Of a DNA stretch of 64,000 nt, positions 36,243 to 46,121 are shown piece after piece. The translations under genes and the position numbers were made by a program. A model generated the notes under the pieces. That model ran no database searches. It saw only the letters and a program-made list of their open reading frames with translations, and was not told where the DNA came from. Source of the DNA: Neckera pumila (taxonomy: Eukaryota > Streptophyta > Bryopsida > Hypnales > Neckeraceae); contig OZ018416.1 of assembly GCA_963969595.1 (NCBI GenBank), positions 13,966,065-14,030,064 of the forward strand. Direction: 5' to 3'. Position 1 is the first letter of the stretch. Every line of letters begins with the position of its first letter.

Positions 36243-37172
36243 TTAACCCCTAAAGGACCAACATGCCTTTTTTTGGCCGTATAGAAATTTTGGGCAGATA
36301 TATGTGACTAGAGATATCCATATTTGAGGCTGAAATTTTAACAGAAGGTGGGGACAAGGAATATCTTCAAGTGTAACAAGTTTCATGACATTTCAAAATA
36401 CAAGTCAAAAGTTGTGACCTAATATGTTATTTTTTTCATAACTGGGCAATTTGGGCAGATAAGAAAAAATCATTTTTTTTGGATATTTTTTTTTGAAATT
36501 GGTTCTTTACATTTATATATACTTAAAAAGCTTTGAGTCATTCCATTTCAATCAATGAGTAAAAAGTTATGAGGGTTTTTGGTTTGCGGGCAGTTATGGA
36601 TTGTCTATTCTAAAAAAAACTTTAAAGTTGTTTATTTAACATAATTTTCAATATTTTTGGAGAAAAAAAAATACTAGGATGTAGAGTCATTATTACAACA
36701 TTACAACCATTGGGATTGGCATTTTTAAATTCCATAATGAAATTTTAACAATTTAGTATTATGAATCATTTTCTACTTCTTTCTACTTACTATTTTTTTC
36801 CTGTATGTTGTACAATTCCAAATGATGTGAAATTTTTCAAACATATAGACAACTTGTTTAGGAAACTGAATTCAAAGATGTACCACCTTTTTCGGCATTT
36901 TTTCATTGAAAAGTGAGCTTGCAAATTGCAGCTACCCGGGGTTTTGCAGGATTGAAAAAATGGTTTTCAAGACTTTGAATGCTTATATCTTATGATCCAC
37001 ACGGTGGAATTTTCTGGAATTTTTACCACATGTTTTCAAAATATCATACTACAAGATCCTATGGCTACATGTGTCAAAAATTATTTTTTTCCAAAAATTT
37101 GGTAGTTGTATTAGAAATGGCAGTTTTGGAGCGTTTTTGGTGATTACATAGTCATGAAACTTTAGGGGTTAA
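36243..37172 (+). mobile_element. TTAA-family element, copy 8 (subfamily A), with empty site known
   Basis: 930 bp from TTAACCCCTAAAGGACCAAC to CTTTAGGGGTTAA. It interrupts repeat C at a TTAA. The inverted paralogue D has a single TTAA at the same place (58632-58635, read on the minus strand as TTTCTAAATCCATTAAAAGG). The filled site has TTAA on both sides, so TTAA is a target duplication. Confidence 0.92.
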
Positions 37173-37215
37173 AAAGGTTATAAAAAATCAAACACCAAAA
37201 CATCAAATACTGAAG

Positions 37216-37281
37216 ATGGAGTTGGAGCGTGCGGTTGACCAATGGGTGGCGTTGTACAATGAGGAAAGCAACAATGTTCAG
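37216..37281 (+). CDS. Conserved short exon in repeat C
   Basis: ATG to CAG|GTTTGA donor, exactly 22 codons, encoding MELERAVDQWVALYNEES plus four residues. The inverted repeat D carries the same 22 codons with two changes (R5C, V7I) and a better donor (GTTAGT). No downstream exon is recognised, so the function is unknown. Confidence 0.4.
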
Positions 37282-37860
37282 GTTTGAAACTGATTTTTTT
37301 TCACTAAGAATTCTTGCATTTTTTTAATTTAGTAGATTAGACATTAATCCTTTGACTTTAAGGTAGAATTGAAATCTTCATAGGAAATTAGGAAAAAACT
37401 CAATAAGAAATTTACAAAAGACTTTTAAAATTTACTATAGCAATTACAAAGGACTTTATCACAATTAGTAATAAGTTACTAAAATTTATCCCTAGAGGAA
37501 AAGTAGCTGGAAAAAGAGGAAGTTACCAAGAAGAATCTTTTAGGAATCTTTAGAAATATTTTATGAATCTTTTAGAATCTTTTTAGGAATCTCATAATAC
37601 AAGGTAAAATTAGAGATAACTTAAAAATTTAGGATAAAAAAGAATTACGGAAGAATTTTGATGAACCGAACAATAGTCAAAATTCACCTGTAACAACAAT
37701 TACTTAGGAAGTCAAAAGTTAGAACTTTAGGATAAAAAAGAAACTACGGAAGAATTTTGATGAACCAACACGGTCAAAATTCAACCTTAAATAATATTTA
37801 AATCAAGAAGTTGAAAGTTAGTAGTTTTTACCTTCTTAAAAATTAAAAGCAAAGATAAAA

Positions 37861-38486
37861 AGATAAAAGTATCAATCTCCAAGGATAACAGTAAAATTCC
37901 AAGCTAATCCCATTAGTAGGAAATAGTTAAGAATTTATCACGAAGGTTAAAAGGATTTACAAAAGATAATTCAAATTAAAACTTCATCCATTATTATTTG
38001 CTAGAGATATACGTCAAATTGGGAATTATTTATCATTTCGGAAAGGGCAAAACAAATCCTACAGATTAAAGTATTTTTTCCATCTTCATTGACTAACAAC
38101 TATTGGATCTCAGTTTTGGCAATTAAAGTAAAAACCGGCTGCCAATATTAACACGTGGTTCATTTTGCTTCATTTTGGATAAATATTAACAAGGAAACAA
38201 TTAGGAGTAGGAATACAACAAGATCCATTGCTTGGAAGGCTCAACTGGATTGCACGTTGTTCGACACCCCTTAGGAATTCGATGTCATAATTACAAGAAC
38301 CTGATTTTGTGTACACTTTATTCCAAGGGTGGGAATAAAGAGCTCACAGAGACCTACCTATGTTTTAATAGATTAGATGGTCACTCTGGAGCAGTCCTCT
38401 AAAGGTCCCAAAATTCTTCTAATGCATGCTTGTATGGAAGCAATATAGCCTTGGGGGCAGTATAGTTTAAGAAAACATACTGTTCA
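37861..38486. other. AT-rich intergenic DNA
   Basis: Probably the decaying edge of repeat C. No gene recognised. Confidence 0.4.
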
Positions 38487-38996
38487 GAGCACCTCCACTG
38501 CAGGGCGCCAAGTGGGGCTGACTCGCTCAACTGGCACGTCAGGCCAAGTTTATTGCCTCATGACAAACTTGCCAAACAAAAAAAATACCCAACCACACTA
38601 GAATTTGAAGGAGGAGGTGGAGACCCTTGGACATGCTTCGCCAAAGGCTTTGACCCTGTCCTTTTCAAGGCTTGTTTGCATGCAAGTATTGGGCCAAATG
38701 TGGAGCCCCAGCCACCAAGCTGTGATCAATGTCTGGTCCATGCCACATTGGGCTTCTGGATGCTCATCAGTTTTCCAGTTAAAATATCTATTTTTTTCCT
38801 AATGTTTGAAATTAAGTGGCATGTGGCAATCAATGAATGAAACAAGCCATGGAGACAAGTCTTGGAATAGGTCAGACAAAGAGATAAGAGGAGGATTCTT
38901 TTAAATAAATAGTAAGTCGGGTTGATGGAAACGGGAGTGGGTTCACAAATCCTAAAATCAAGGACCATAGAGAACTGAAGGATCTGGAGCTCCATA

Positions 38997-40027
38997 TTGA
39001 CGCAAGACGTTATATCCCCCCGTCCTTTGTAAGCTCGGCTGTCAGAAAACCGGGCTATTAGGACGGCACCCAGCCAAGCGCCCGGGTAGCTAGGTGGAAA
39101 GTGCAAGACATAATAGTGCAGAACACAAAAATGTAGGACACAACGTCCCAACGTCCAGCGGCAGGTTAGGGTTTAGGGTGGCGGGTTAGGTTTTTGGGTT
39201 TAGATAAACCACATTGTTTGTAAATCCTCCTACCACCTTATATGTATATAAAACCTTGTCTTTTGAAATCTAAACACAAATCATGAATGGATGGAGAAGC
39301 AAAGTGAGATAGATGTCCATTTCAAATGGACAATTTAACGTCCTGCAAAATTGCAAAAAACTTTTTCAAGTTCTATTGAAACAAGATTTTTGGGGCACAA
39401 TTCAAACAACATATTTCAAAGTGCATGAGGGACGCATAAAGTTCCATCCACATCCATCTCCTAACCTTATACTTCATGAAAATTTCATCATTATATAGGT
39501 CCTGCATAGAGTGGACACTTCAACTTTTTTAGAATTATGAAAAGTTTCATTTGGAAGGCCACCCTATTGTTTATATGTCCCTCATGCACTTTGAAATATG
39601 TTGCTTAAATTTTGCCCCCAAATCTTATTTTATTAGAACTTGAAAAAGTTTTTTGGAATTCTTTTTTCTTTGCAAGACGTTAAATTGTCCATTTGAAATG
39701 GACATCTATCTCAATTTGCATCTCCATCCATTCATGATTTGTGTTTAGAATTCAAAAGACAAGGCTTTATATACATATAAGGTGGTAGGAGGATTTACAA
39801 ACAATGTGGTTTATCTAAACCCAAAAACCTAACCCGCCGCCCTAAACCTTGACCTGCCGCCGGACATCAGGACATTGTGTCCTGCATTTTCGTATTCTGC
39901 ACTATTATATCTTGCACTTTCCGCCCAGCTACCCGCGCGCTTGGCTGGGTACCGTCTTGACAGCCCGACTTTCTGATAGCCGAGCCCACAAAGGAAGGGA
40001 GAATTTAACGTCCTGCCATATTGACAA
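38997..40027. repeat. Long inverted repeat (foldback) with TATA boxes in both arms
   Basis: Arms of about 440-450 bp (38997-39434 and 39578-40027) around a ~143-bp loop. Matching blocks include GACGTTA, AAACCGGGCT/GGCTGGGT, AACCTAACCCGCC, TTACAAACAATGTGGTTTAT and CCATTTGAAATGGACA. Each arm carries TATGTATATAAA facing the loop (about 39240 plus strand, 39775 minus strand), as if two LTR-like promoters had been inverted. Confidence 0.85.
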
Positions 40028-40309
40028 TTAGGTTGACAACTTGAGCACGCAAACCACCTGGGCCGGATTTGAGATCCGGTCCAGCCTCCCCATGCAAACA
40101 GCCCCTCACCCTGATTTTGAGGCAACGACTCCACTTGAACCTCAATTAATCTCACAAATAATTTAAACCATAGTAAAATTTCATTTATTTGTGTCAAAAA
40201 TGAAAAAAGGAAGCATTTTCCAACTACAATAAATTTTCCTTTATTTGTGTATAGGAAATTGAAAGGAAAGTTCTTTCAACTTTGTTAAGATTCTAGTAAG
40301 AAGATAGTT

Positions 40310-41185
40310 CAGTATATACACATTGGGTGGTAGGAGGTAAAACAATCTACCGTACATGCAGGGTAGTTTCGGTAGGACAGTGCCAAAATAGTTTAATTTT
40401 GAAATTTGGCACTTTTGGCAGGTTGATAGAATTTTTTTTGTTTCCGGCACATTATAAGGATGCTCCTAATTTTGGACTGATTCTTTCTATTTATGCATAG
40501 ATGTGTTGCTTTTCTTGATTTTTTTCAAAAACAATTATTTCAGACTTTTAGAAATAGCTGTAAATAAAATTTTAAATTTTGACATCTTCCAAATTTTTCC
40601 GAGTTATTTACAAAATTGACCTACATGTACAGTATGTGGGATAAGTAATATTAGAATTAGTAGGAGCTCAACTGCTCATATTTAAGTCAAAAGTAGGAAT
40701 TGTGTTTAGGTAAAATTTTAGACCTCATTTAGGCATAGTAGAATAACTTTTTCTAAGAAATTTTGAACAAAGAAAAGTTGGTAAATCAAGATGAATTCCA
40801 TCTCTAAAAATGCGGTTGAGATTTGAGTCTCCAATCAAACTTTATAGACAATTTTAGAGAGGATGTTTGAAAATGTCAAAAAAAATTCCCTTCCAACTCC
40901 TCTTTGAAATTTGTCCATAACTTTTGATTGGAAGCTTGAAATCTTAAATGGATTTTTGAAGAGGGAATTCATCTTGATTTAACAACTCTTTTTGGTTCAA
41001 ATTTTTTGGAAAAAATTATTTTACTATAGCTAAGTGAGGTCTAAAATTTGACTTCCAACATAGTTCCTACTTTTAAATTAACTTTGAGTGGTTAAGCTCC
41101 TACTAATTCTAGTTAACATATCCCACATGGATTGTTCTACCTCCTACCACCCCGTGTATATGTAGTGAGCTTCTCTTCTAACTCA
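40310..41185. repeat. Foldback repeat, third copy of the dispersed family
   Basis: Inverted arms meet near 40880. Left GGGTGGTAGGAGGTAAAACA and AGTAGGAGCTCAAC pair with right GTTAAGCTCCTACT and TACCTCCTACCACCC. Related to 22045-22590 and 28735-29215. Confidence 0.75.
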
Positions 41186-41255
41186 AACTCAAAATAAAAT
41201 GGTAGTATTAATGAAGCATTTTGAGCTAGTACTCAATAAATTAAGTTTAATTTCT

Positions 41256-41474
41256 TTAACTCTGTAAGGATGGGTTGGTCTCCGCAAAAATCATCCTTTT
41301 TGATACACTGTGCATCATCTACTTTATGAAAACCAAAAGCACTCATTCAAAGACAAGCTATTGTGCAAGGCCTACCTTTTTTGCACAAAATTCCAAGGAT
41401 GAACAATCACACTTCTGTCCTACATGCAAGATTCTTTGTCATTCATCGGACATGTGGCATCAGTACAGGGTTAA
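41256..41474 (-). mobile_element. Second TTAA family, copy 3
   Basis: About 219 bp between TTAACTCTGTAAGGATGGG and CAGTACAGGGTTAA. It shares internal blocks with 27558-27787 (CTTCTGTCCTACA, TTGTCATTCATCGGAC). Confidence 0.7.
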
Positions 41475-41557
41475 GTTAAATTATGAAACCATGGAGCTCA
41501 TCGCATTGCCTACTCCATTTGGTGCCCCTCCTTGGCGCCTCAGCGGTGGCGATGCTC

Positions 41558-43217
41558 TGATGCGCTAGACTATCATTGATCTCCGGCTTCCAAATGAGGG
41601 TCTCCAGATAAATGGGAAATTCTTGAAAGAGTAGTGGCTGTAGCCAACGTGTACTGACTTGGAATCTTACTCAGTGTTCAAAAGCAAGGTGAGCACGGCA
41701 AGTCAAGCAAGTCGTGCAACGAAGGACTAATCGGTAAGAAGCGTACAACAAGTTGGGGGAGTTCTGTTCTGGGTCGAGTTTTTCAATATGGGTGGATTGT
41801 TATTTGGATAAGGTATCGACTATCGAACACACAACAACTGAAGAGGTGCTTGCATTTGGAATTGGGTTAAGAATTTCCAACCGTAAGGCGCACATTAGGA
41901 GCGCAAGTTGAAAAGCTTGCCAATTTGGAGGAGACTGAGAGGAGAGGCTCATTTTCAACCGGGCTTGTGAGGAAGATCACAATAATTGAGAGTTTTTTTC
42001 TCTGTAATAATGGACATGACTCTCGACCTGGTTCTCTAGGTTGAGACGATTTTCAATCAAAAAGTATCTAATTTTTTCAATGCAATCTTCAGTTAAAAGG
42101 AGTTCATGCAATTGCTGTTAAGGTAGTCTGCTCTTAAAGCGACCATTTAAGAGCTGATTGCTTTTGGGAGGAAGCTAAACTCCTTGAAACAATTTTCAGT
42201 AAATTTTTGTAGAAAGAAAAATGGAATTGGCATCTAACCCAAATTGTTTCATATTTTTTGGACCTTTGTGGAACTAGTTATGAATTTTTGAAGTTGAAAT
42301 GCACTGGTCACTAAAAAAGATTACTTCTTGAAATGTACAATATACTTTAGGGACACTGAAGAAAGCAAAATGAAACTTTGTCATAATTGCTTTTAGAGTA
42401 TGGTTGCTTCTAGAGTAGATTACCTTACTAGAAAATCAACTCCGAGTGCACAACTAGATATATTTATTTTGACAAATAACTTAAAAAAATGGTCGTTTTT
42501 CTTGTTTTCTAACCTCTGAAGTCAGTTTGAGGCCTCTAAGTCCAATTTTGAATTCAAAATATAACATTTGAAAGATGACGATAGAATCATATTTTGAATG
42601 GCTCAAGTTACAAAATGTGCCTATGTAGTTTGCAATGCAAATCCCTACATGCTTAAACCTTATGTATGCAATGAACGTTCCAACTATAATTTTACATAAA
42701 CTCTAAAAATTCACCTTAGATCCCAAGAGTTTCAATCTTTCTAGGAGTGGTATGAAGTAATGACAATGTCATTTTGCCCTCAAATGTAGATGCCTATAAA
42801 CAAATGAAGCTTATTTAGTTTGTGCCTACTTTATGTCTTTTTATATTTTAGAATTGTCAAATATTGGATGAAATTTATTATTTTTAGATAACAATATGGA
42901 TGAAAGTACATACAATAGAACTTCCATAAGGTAATAGCCCCAGGACCGGAGGAGAATATTACATTAGAGAGGTTATTGCATCAAAGAGGGGATGCAACAT
43001 TAGTGACGGTTGAAGAATTTTTCAGTGGGATGCAATTTTGTGGCGCTCCTGGACTAAAGTTACATTCACCAGAGCAACTTTTAGATTCCAAATTCAATGA
43101 AAGTTTTATTTTTATTCTTTTTATTTTAACTTATTTTGTACATTTTCAAAGTGTCTAGGTTGGAACCGAAGAAATAATATCATTTGATAGAGCTTGTTGA
43201 CTAACGGAAGTTCACTT
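41558..43217. other. Intergenic DNA
   Basis: No convincing gene. A 60-codon ORF at 42976-43158 shows no recognisable domain. Confidence 0.45.
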
Positions 43218-43419
43218 TATAGAACTTCTACTGTGTAAGGGTCAAAGATGTTGAAAAAGGGGTAACTGCTATGACCAACCTTTGAGCATTCTATTGAGAA
43301 GTATATAGAATTCAAATTATAGAAGTTCTATTGTATAAGGGTCAAAGATGTTGAAAAAGGGGTGATTGCTATGACCAACCTTTGGAGCACTCTATCAAGA
43401 AGAAAATAGAATTCAAATG
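43218..43419 (+). repeat. Tandem duplication of ~100 bp
   Basis: Two units beginning TATAGAACTTCTACTGTGTA (43218) and TATAGAAGTTCTATTGTATA (43318), both containing GGGTCAAAGATGTTGAAAAA. Confidence 0.85.
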
Positions 43420-43427
43420 TTGGTTGC

Positions 43428-43653
43428 CTAGAAGGACGTCGCGGACACTTAGTATCCGATGGATGACAGGGAATCCTTGTACATAGGACAAAAATGCCAA
43501 TGTTCATCCTTGAAATTTTCTATGAGAAGGGAAGGTATGCACAATAGTTTGACCTTCCAATGTGTGTTTTTGAAATTTTCCAAGTGGATGATTCACATAT
43601 TAATAGAAAGCTGATTTACACAGTTGCTTGTGGACCTTGAGTAACTGCACAAA
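43428..43653 (+). mobile_element. Diverged copy of the second TTAA family
   Basis: It shares AAGGACGTCGCGGACACTTA, GATGGATGACAGGGAATCC and the later GTTCATCCTTG block with 28017-28246 and 63739-64000. It directly abuts the TTAA of the next element, and its left TTAA is lost. Confidence 0.5.
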
Positions 43654-44579
43654 TTAACCCCTAAAGGACCATTGTCCGTTTGGGGGACAAAGGGGATTTT
43701 GGGCAGGTACCTACTGGCTGAAATTTTCTCTTGATTTTATGAAACTTTTTGTATACATGAAGAATTGGAAGAGGTATGTGGCGGAAAAAAAATTTTGAAA
43801 TTGGACCTTTGAGCGAGAATTTATGCCATTTCTTAGAATGCGTGGAGAGGGGGGGGCAGCAAAAAAAATTTGCAAAATTTTGAATTTTTCTTAAAATTTT
43901 TTTTTTCTCATAGGTTTTTTTTGTCTATCTGGAAAGCTTTGATTCATTTCATTTGGATTTGTTATGAGGAAGTTATGGACATTCTTGTTTTTTGAGCAGT
44001 TAAAGCATCTTCTTGAAAAAAATAATTTATAGGATTCATTTCGGAATGCAATTTTGTAATTTGTCAATTTCTTTTTTTTGTAATGGTTTAGTTTATTTGC
44101 TAGAACAATCTCACCATTGGAATTAGTGCATTTTAATTCCATCTAAAATATATGAATATTTTAGATTTTCCTTCTATCTTGTACCTACTTCTATTTAACA
44201 ATTTCTTTAAGAATGATAATTAAGTTTTTTTGAAATTTTTTTTCCCTCTAGATTCTCAACTCAATTCTCCACTATAAAGATTTAAAGCTCAAAACGCTGT
44301 AGTGCAAAAATTTTAAGTTAAAAATGTTTAAAGTCAAAAAATCTGATCCTGCAATGTGCTGAAAAACATGTTTTTTCCACTTTAAACGCAGATATCTTGC
44401 AATTTGTGCGGTCAAAAATTCTGAAATTTTTTCCACACATTCTCATACTAGTTAGGTATAAGATCCTACAATTAGATGTGCAAAAAAAATAATTTTAAAA
44501 TTTTTTTACTCTTTGCTCTAGAAATGGCAGTTTTGAGAGTTTTTTGGTAGAAAAAAGGCCTTGGTCCTTTAGGGATTAA
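43654..44579 (+). mobile_element. TTAA-family element, copy 9 (subfamily C)
   Basis: 926 bp from TTAACCCCTAAAGGACCATT to GGTCCTTTAGGGATTAA, closely matching copy 7, including GTCCGTTTGGGGGAC next to the left end. Confidence 0.9.
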
Positions 44580-44626
44580 AGTTTAGATGAGCCAATCCAC
44601 ACGCTCAGTCTTGGAGGGCCTAAGTG

Positions 44627-45100
44627 AATTGACCCCCTCATTGCCCCGTGTTTTACCTTTGAAAAAAATACTAGAATTTTTAATTTGAATCAAGTGATAA
44701 ATTTTGGAAGTTTTGAATTCATATTTGCAATCATAAGCCCCAAATTAGGTAGGAGAGGTGAAAAAATACAAAAAAAAACATTGCACAAAATAAGGGCAGT
44801 TTTTTACAATTACCTTTGGCTAGGGCAAAGAGGGGGTTAATCTTCCTTGGTTGTCCTGAAAACGGCCGGGATGAATTGACCCCTCACTCATCCCCGAGGA
44901 AAAAAGCTGAATTTTTTTATTAGCCACGCATGATGAAATTTGTAAAATTTGAATTCAGATTTGCAATCAGAGGCCCCAAGTTAGCTAGGAGAGGTATAGA
45001 AGATAAATGAATCAAGTAGAGAATAATTTTTTTTTTTTTCATGCCCCTTCTAGAATGAGTTAGGGGATAAGCAAGGGGTCCGTTCACCCTAGCCCTAGAA
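44627..45100 (+). repeat. Tandem duplication of ~240 bp
   Basis: Two diverged units, each starting GAATTGACCCC(C/T)TCA (44629 and 44874) and sharing TTTGCAATCA and TAGGAGAGGT. The outer ends are partly complementary (TTGACCCCTC versus AAGGGGTCCGTTCACC), hinting at an old MITE. Confidence 0.6.
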
Positions 45101-46121
45101 ACCCTCCCAAATCTCCAAGAAAAAAACTTACTCCTTATTTTGTACTCCAAATCTCTTTGCTGACATAGGACTGAGTAGGTTTTGTAAAAGAAAACACCGA
45201 TATTATTTTATTTTTTTATGTTTATTTTTTGAACAAATGGGCTGAACCCACTGAACCGATATTATTTTGAGATAGAGGGAATACTCCGAATCCGCTCTCA
45301 GCAAATTGGGATCTCCAATTTCAAATACGAACTCAATATTTCCATCCGGTTCACTAACAAATTTCGGCGTTTTTACCAGGGGCCAAGCGTATCGGTAGGA
45401 TCTCTACTCCCAAGTCAGAGATCTCTGTTCACGGGCACGGCGAGACAACACTAAAAACAATCCGAATAATAGCAATGAATAGCACCTCGAATAGTGCTCC
45501 TGCCTGGAAGTAAATCTATGGAATTTTGGGGTCACAAGCAACTGTGCCGACTACTGTACTCCACCACTGTCTGAGCACCACAAGCCACAAACTCCCCATT
45601 AAAAACAACCTGTCTGTGTATGATATTAATAGCATTCATTGACTCTCACAATCTCACTAACTCACTCTTTCACATTGCGGACGCGCAAATGAAGACATTT
45701 TACAGATGTATATGTATATAAGCTCACACTTTCTTCTCATAAGAACTTCCTCACTTCCTGGTTGCAAACATCAAGCATTGCAAATGATACATATGAGTAG
45801 CAAGCATCAAACATTTGAAAGCCCATTTACTGTAACATAGAAGTGATAGAACCCACATCCCTTGTTGTCAATTTGTCATCAATCCCAGATCATCGGATCC
45901 TGTGTCCGATTCTCTTAGCATTGTGCAGAATGTTTCGTCCTAGAGCCTGGCCTCATCAACCTCACATGCATCTATGCACAATGCACTGCCGAAGCTATTT
46001 TACCAATACCCTCATGTTAAATTTGCAATTAAGGTAAGGATAAACTGAAACTGATGCACCAACTGAAACTAATTTCGCATTCGCATTCGCATTTGCAGTC
46101 TGTTCGCAGCGTCTGTTTGGT
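45101..46121 (+). promoter_or_regulatory. Upstream region of the F-box gene
   Basis: Less AT-rich than the surroundings. It contains a TATGTATATAAGC TATA-like sequence at about 45710 and an AAG|GTAAGG donor-like site at about 46033, so the F-box gene may have an upstream untranslated exon and an intron. No upstream coding exon is recognised. Confidence 0.35.

Larger units (their letters stand above)
35931..37860 (+). repeat. Dispersed repeat C with a short conserved exon, split by TTAA copy 8
   Basis: This matches, in inverted orientation, repeat D (57680-58865): GTTATTAGTTAGAA, TTTGAGACCTC, AAAATATCTCCAAAAGC, the 66-nt exon, and the block GAATTTTGATGAACC. The block is itself tandemly repeated in both. 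The repeat continues on both sides of the TTAA element at 36243-37172. It may be the 3' part of the retroelement that begins at 29498, because copy D lies next to LTR copy B in the same relative order; this is inference. Confidence 0.65.
38487..41557. mobile_element. Possible 3.07-kb Harbinger/hAT-like element with nested foldbacks
   Basis: Inverted ends of about 32 bp with gaps: GAGCACCTCCACTGCAGG...GGCGCCAAG at 38487 and, inverted, GAGCATCGCCACCGCTGAGG...GCGCCAAG at 41557. Flanking bases TCA and TGA do not form a clear duplication. The interior has no transposase but contains two foldback repeats and a copy of the second TTAA family. The two ends could instead belong to separate solo elements. 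Confidence 0.45.

Noticed and set aside
374..44579. CCCTAAA at the ends of the TTAA elements as interstitial telomere repeats
   Set aside because: Each end has a single CCCCTAAAGG, not tandem TTTAGGG units, and it is part of a terminal inverted repeat.
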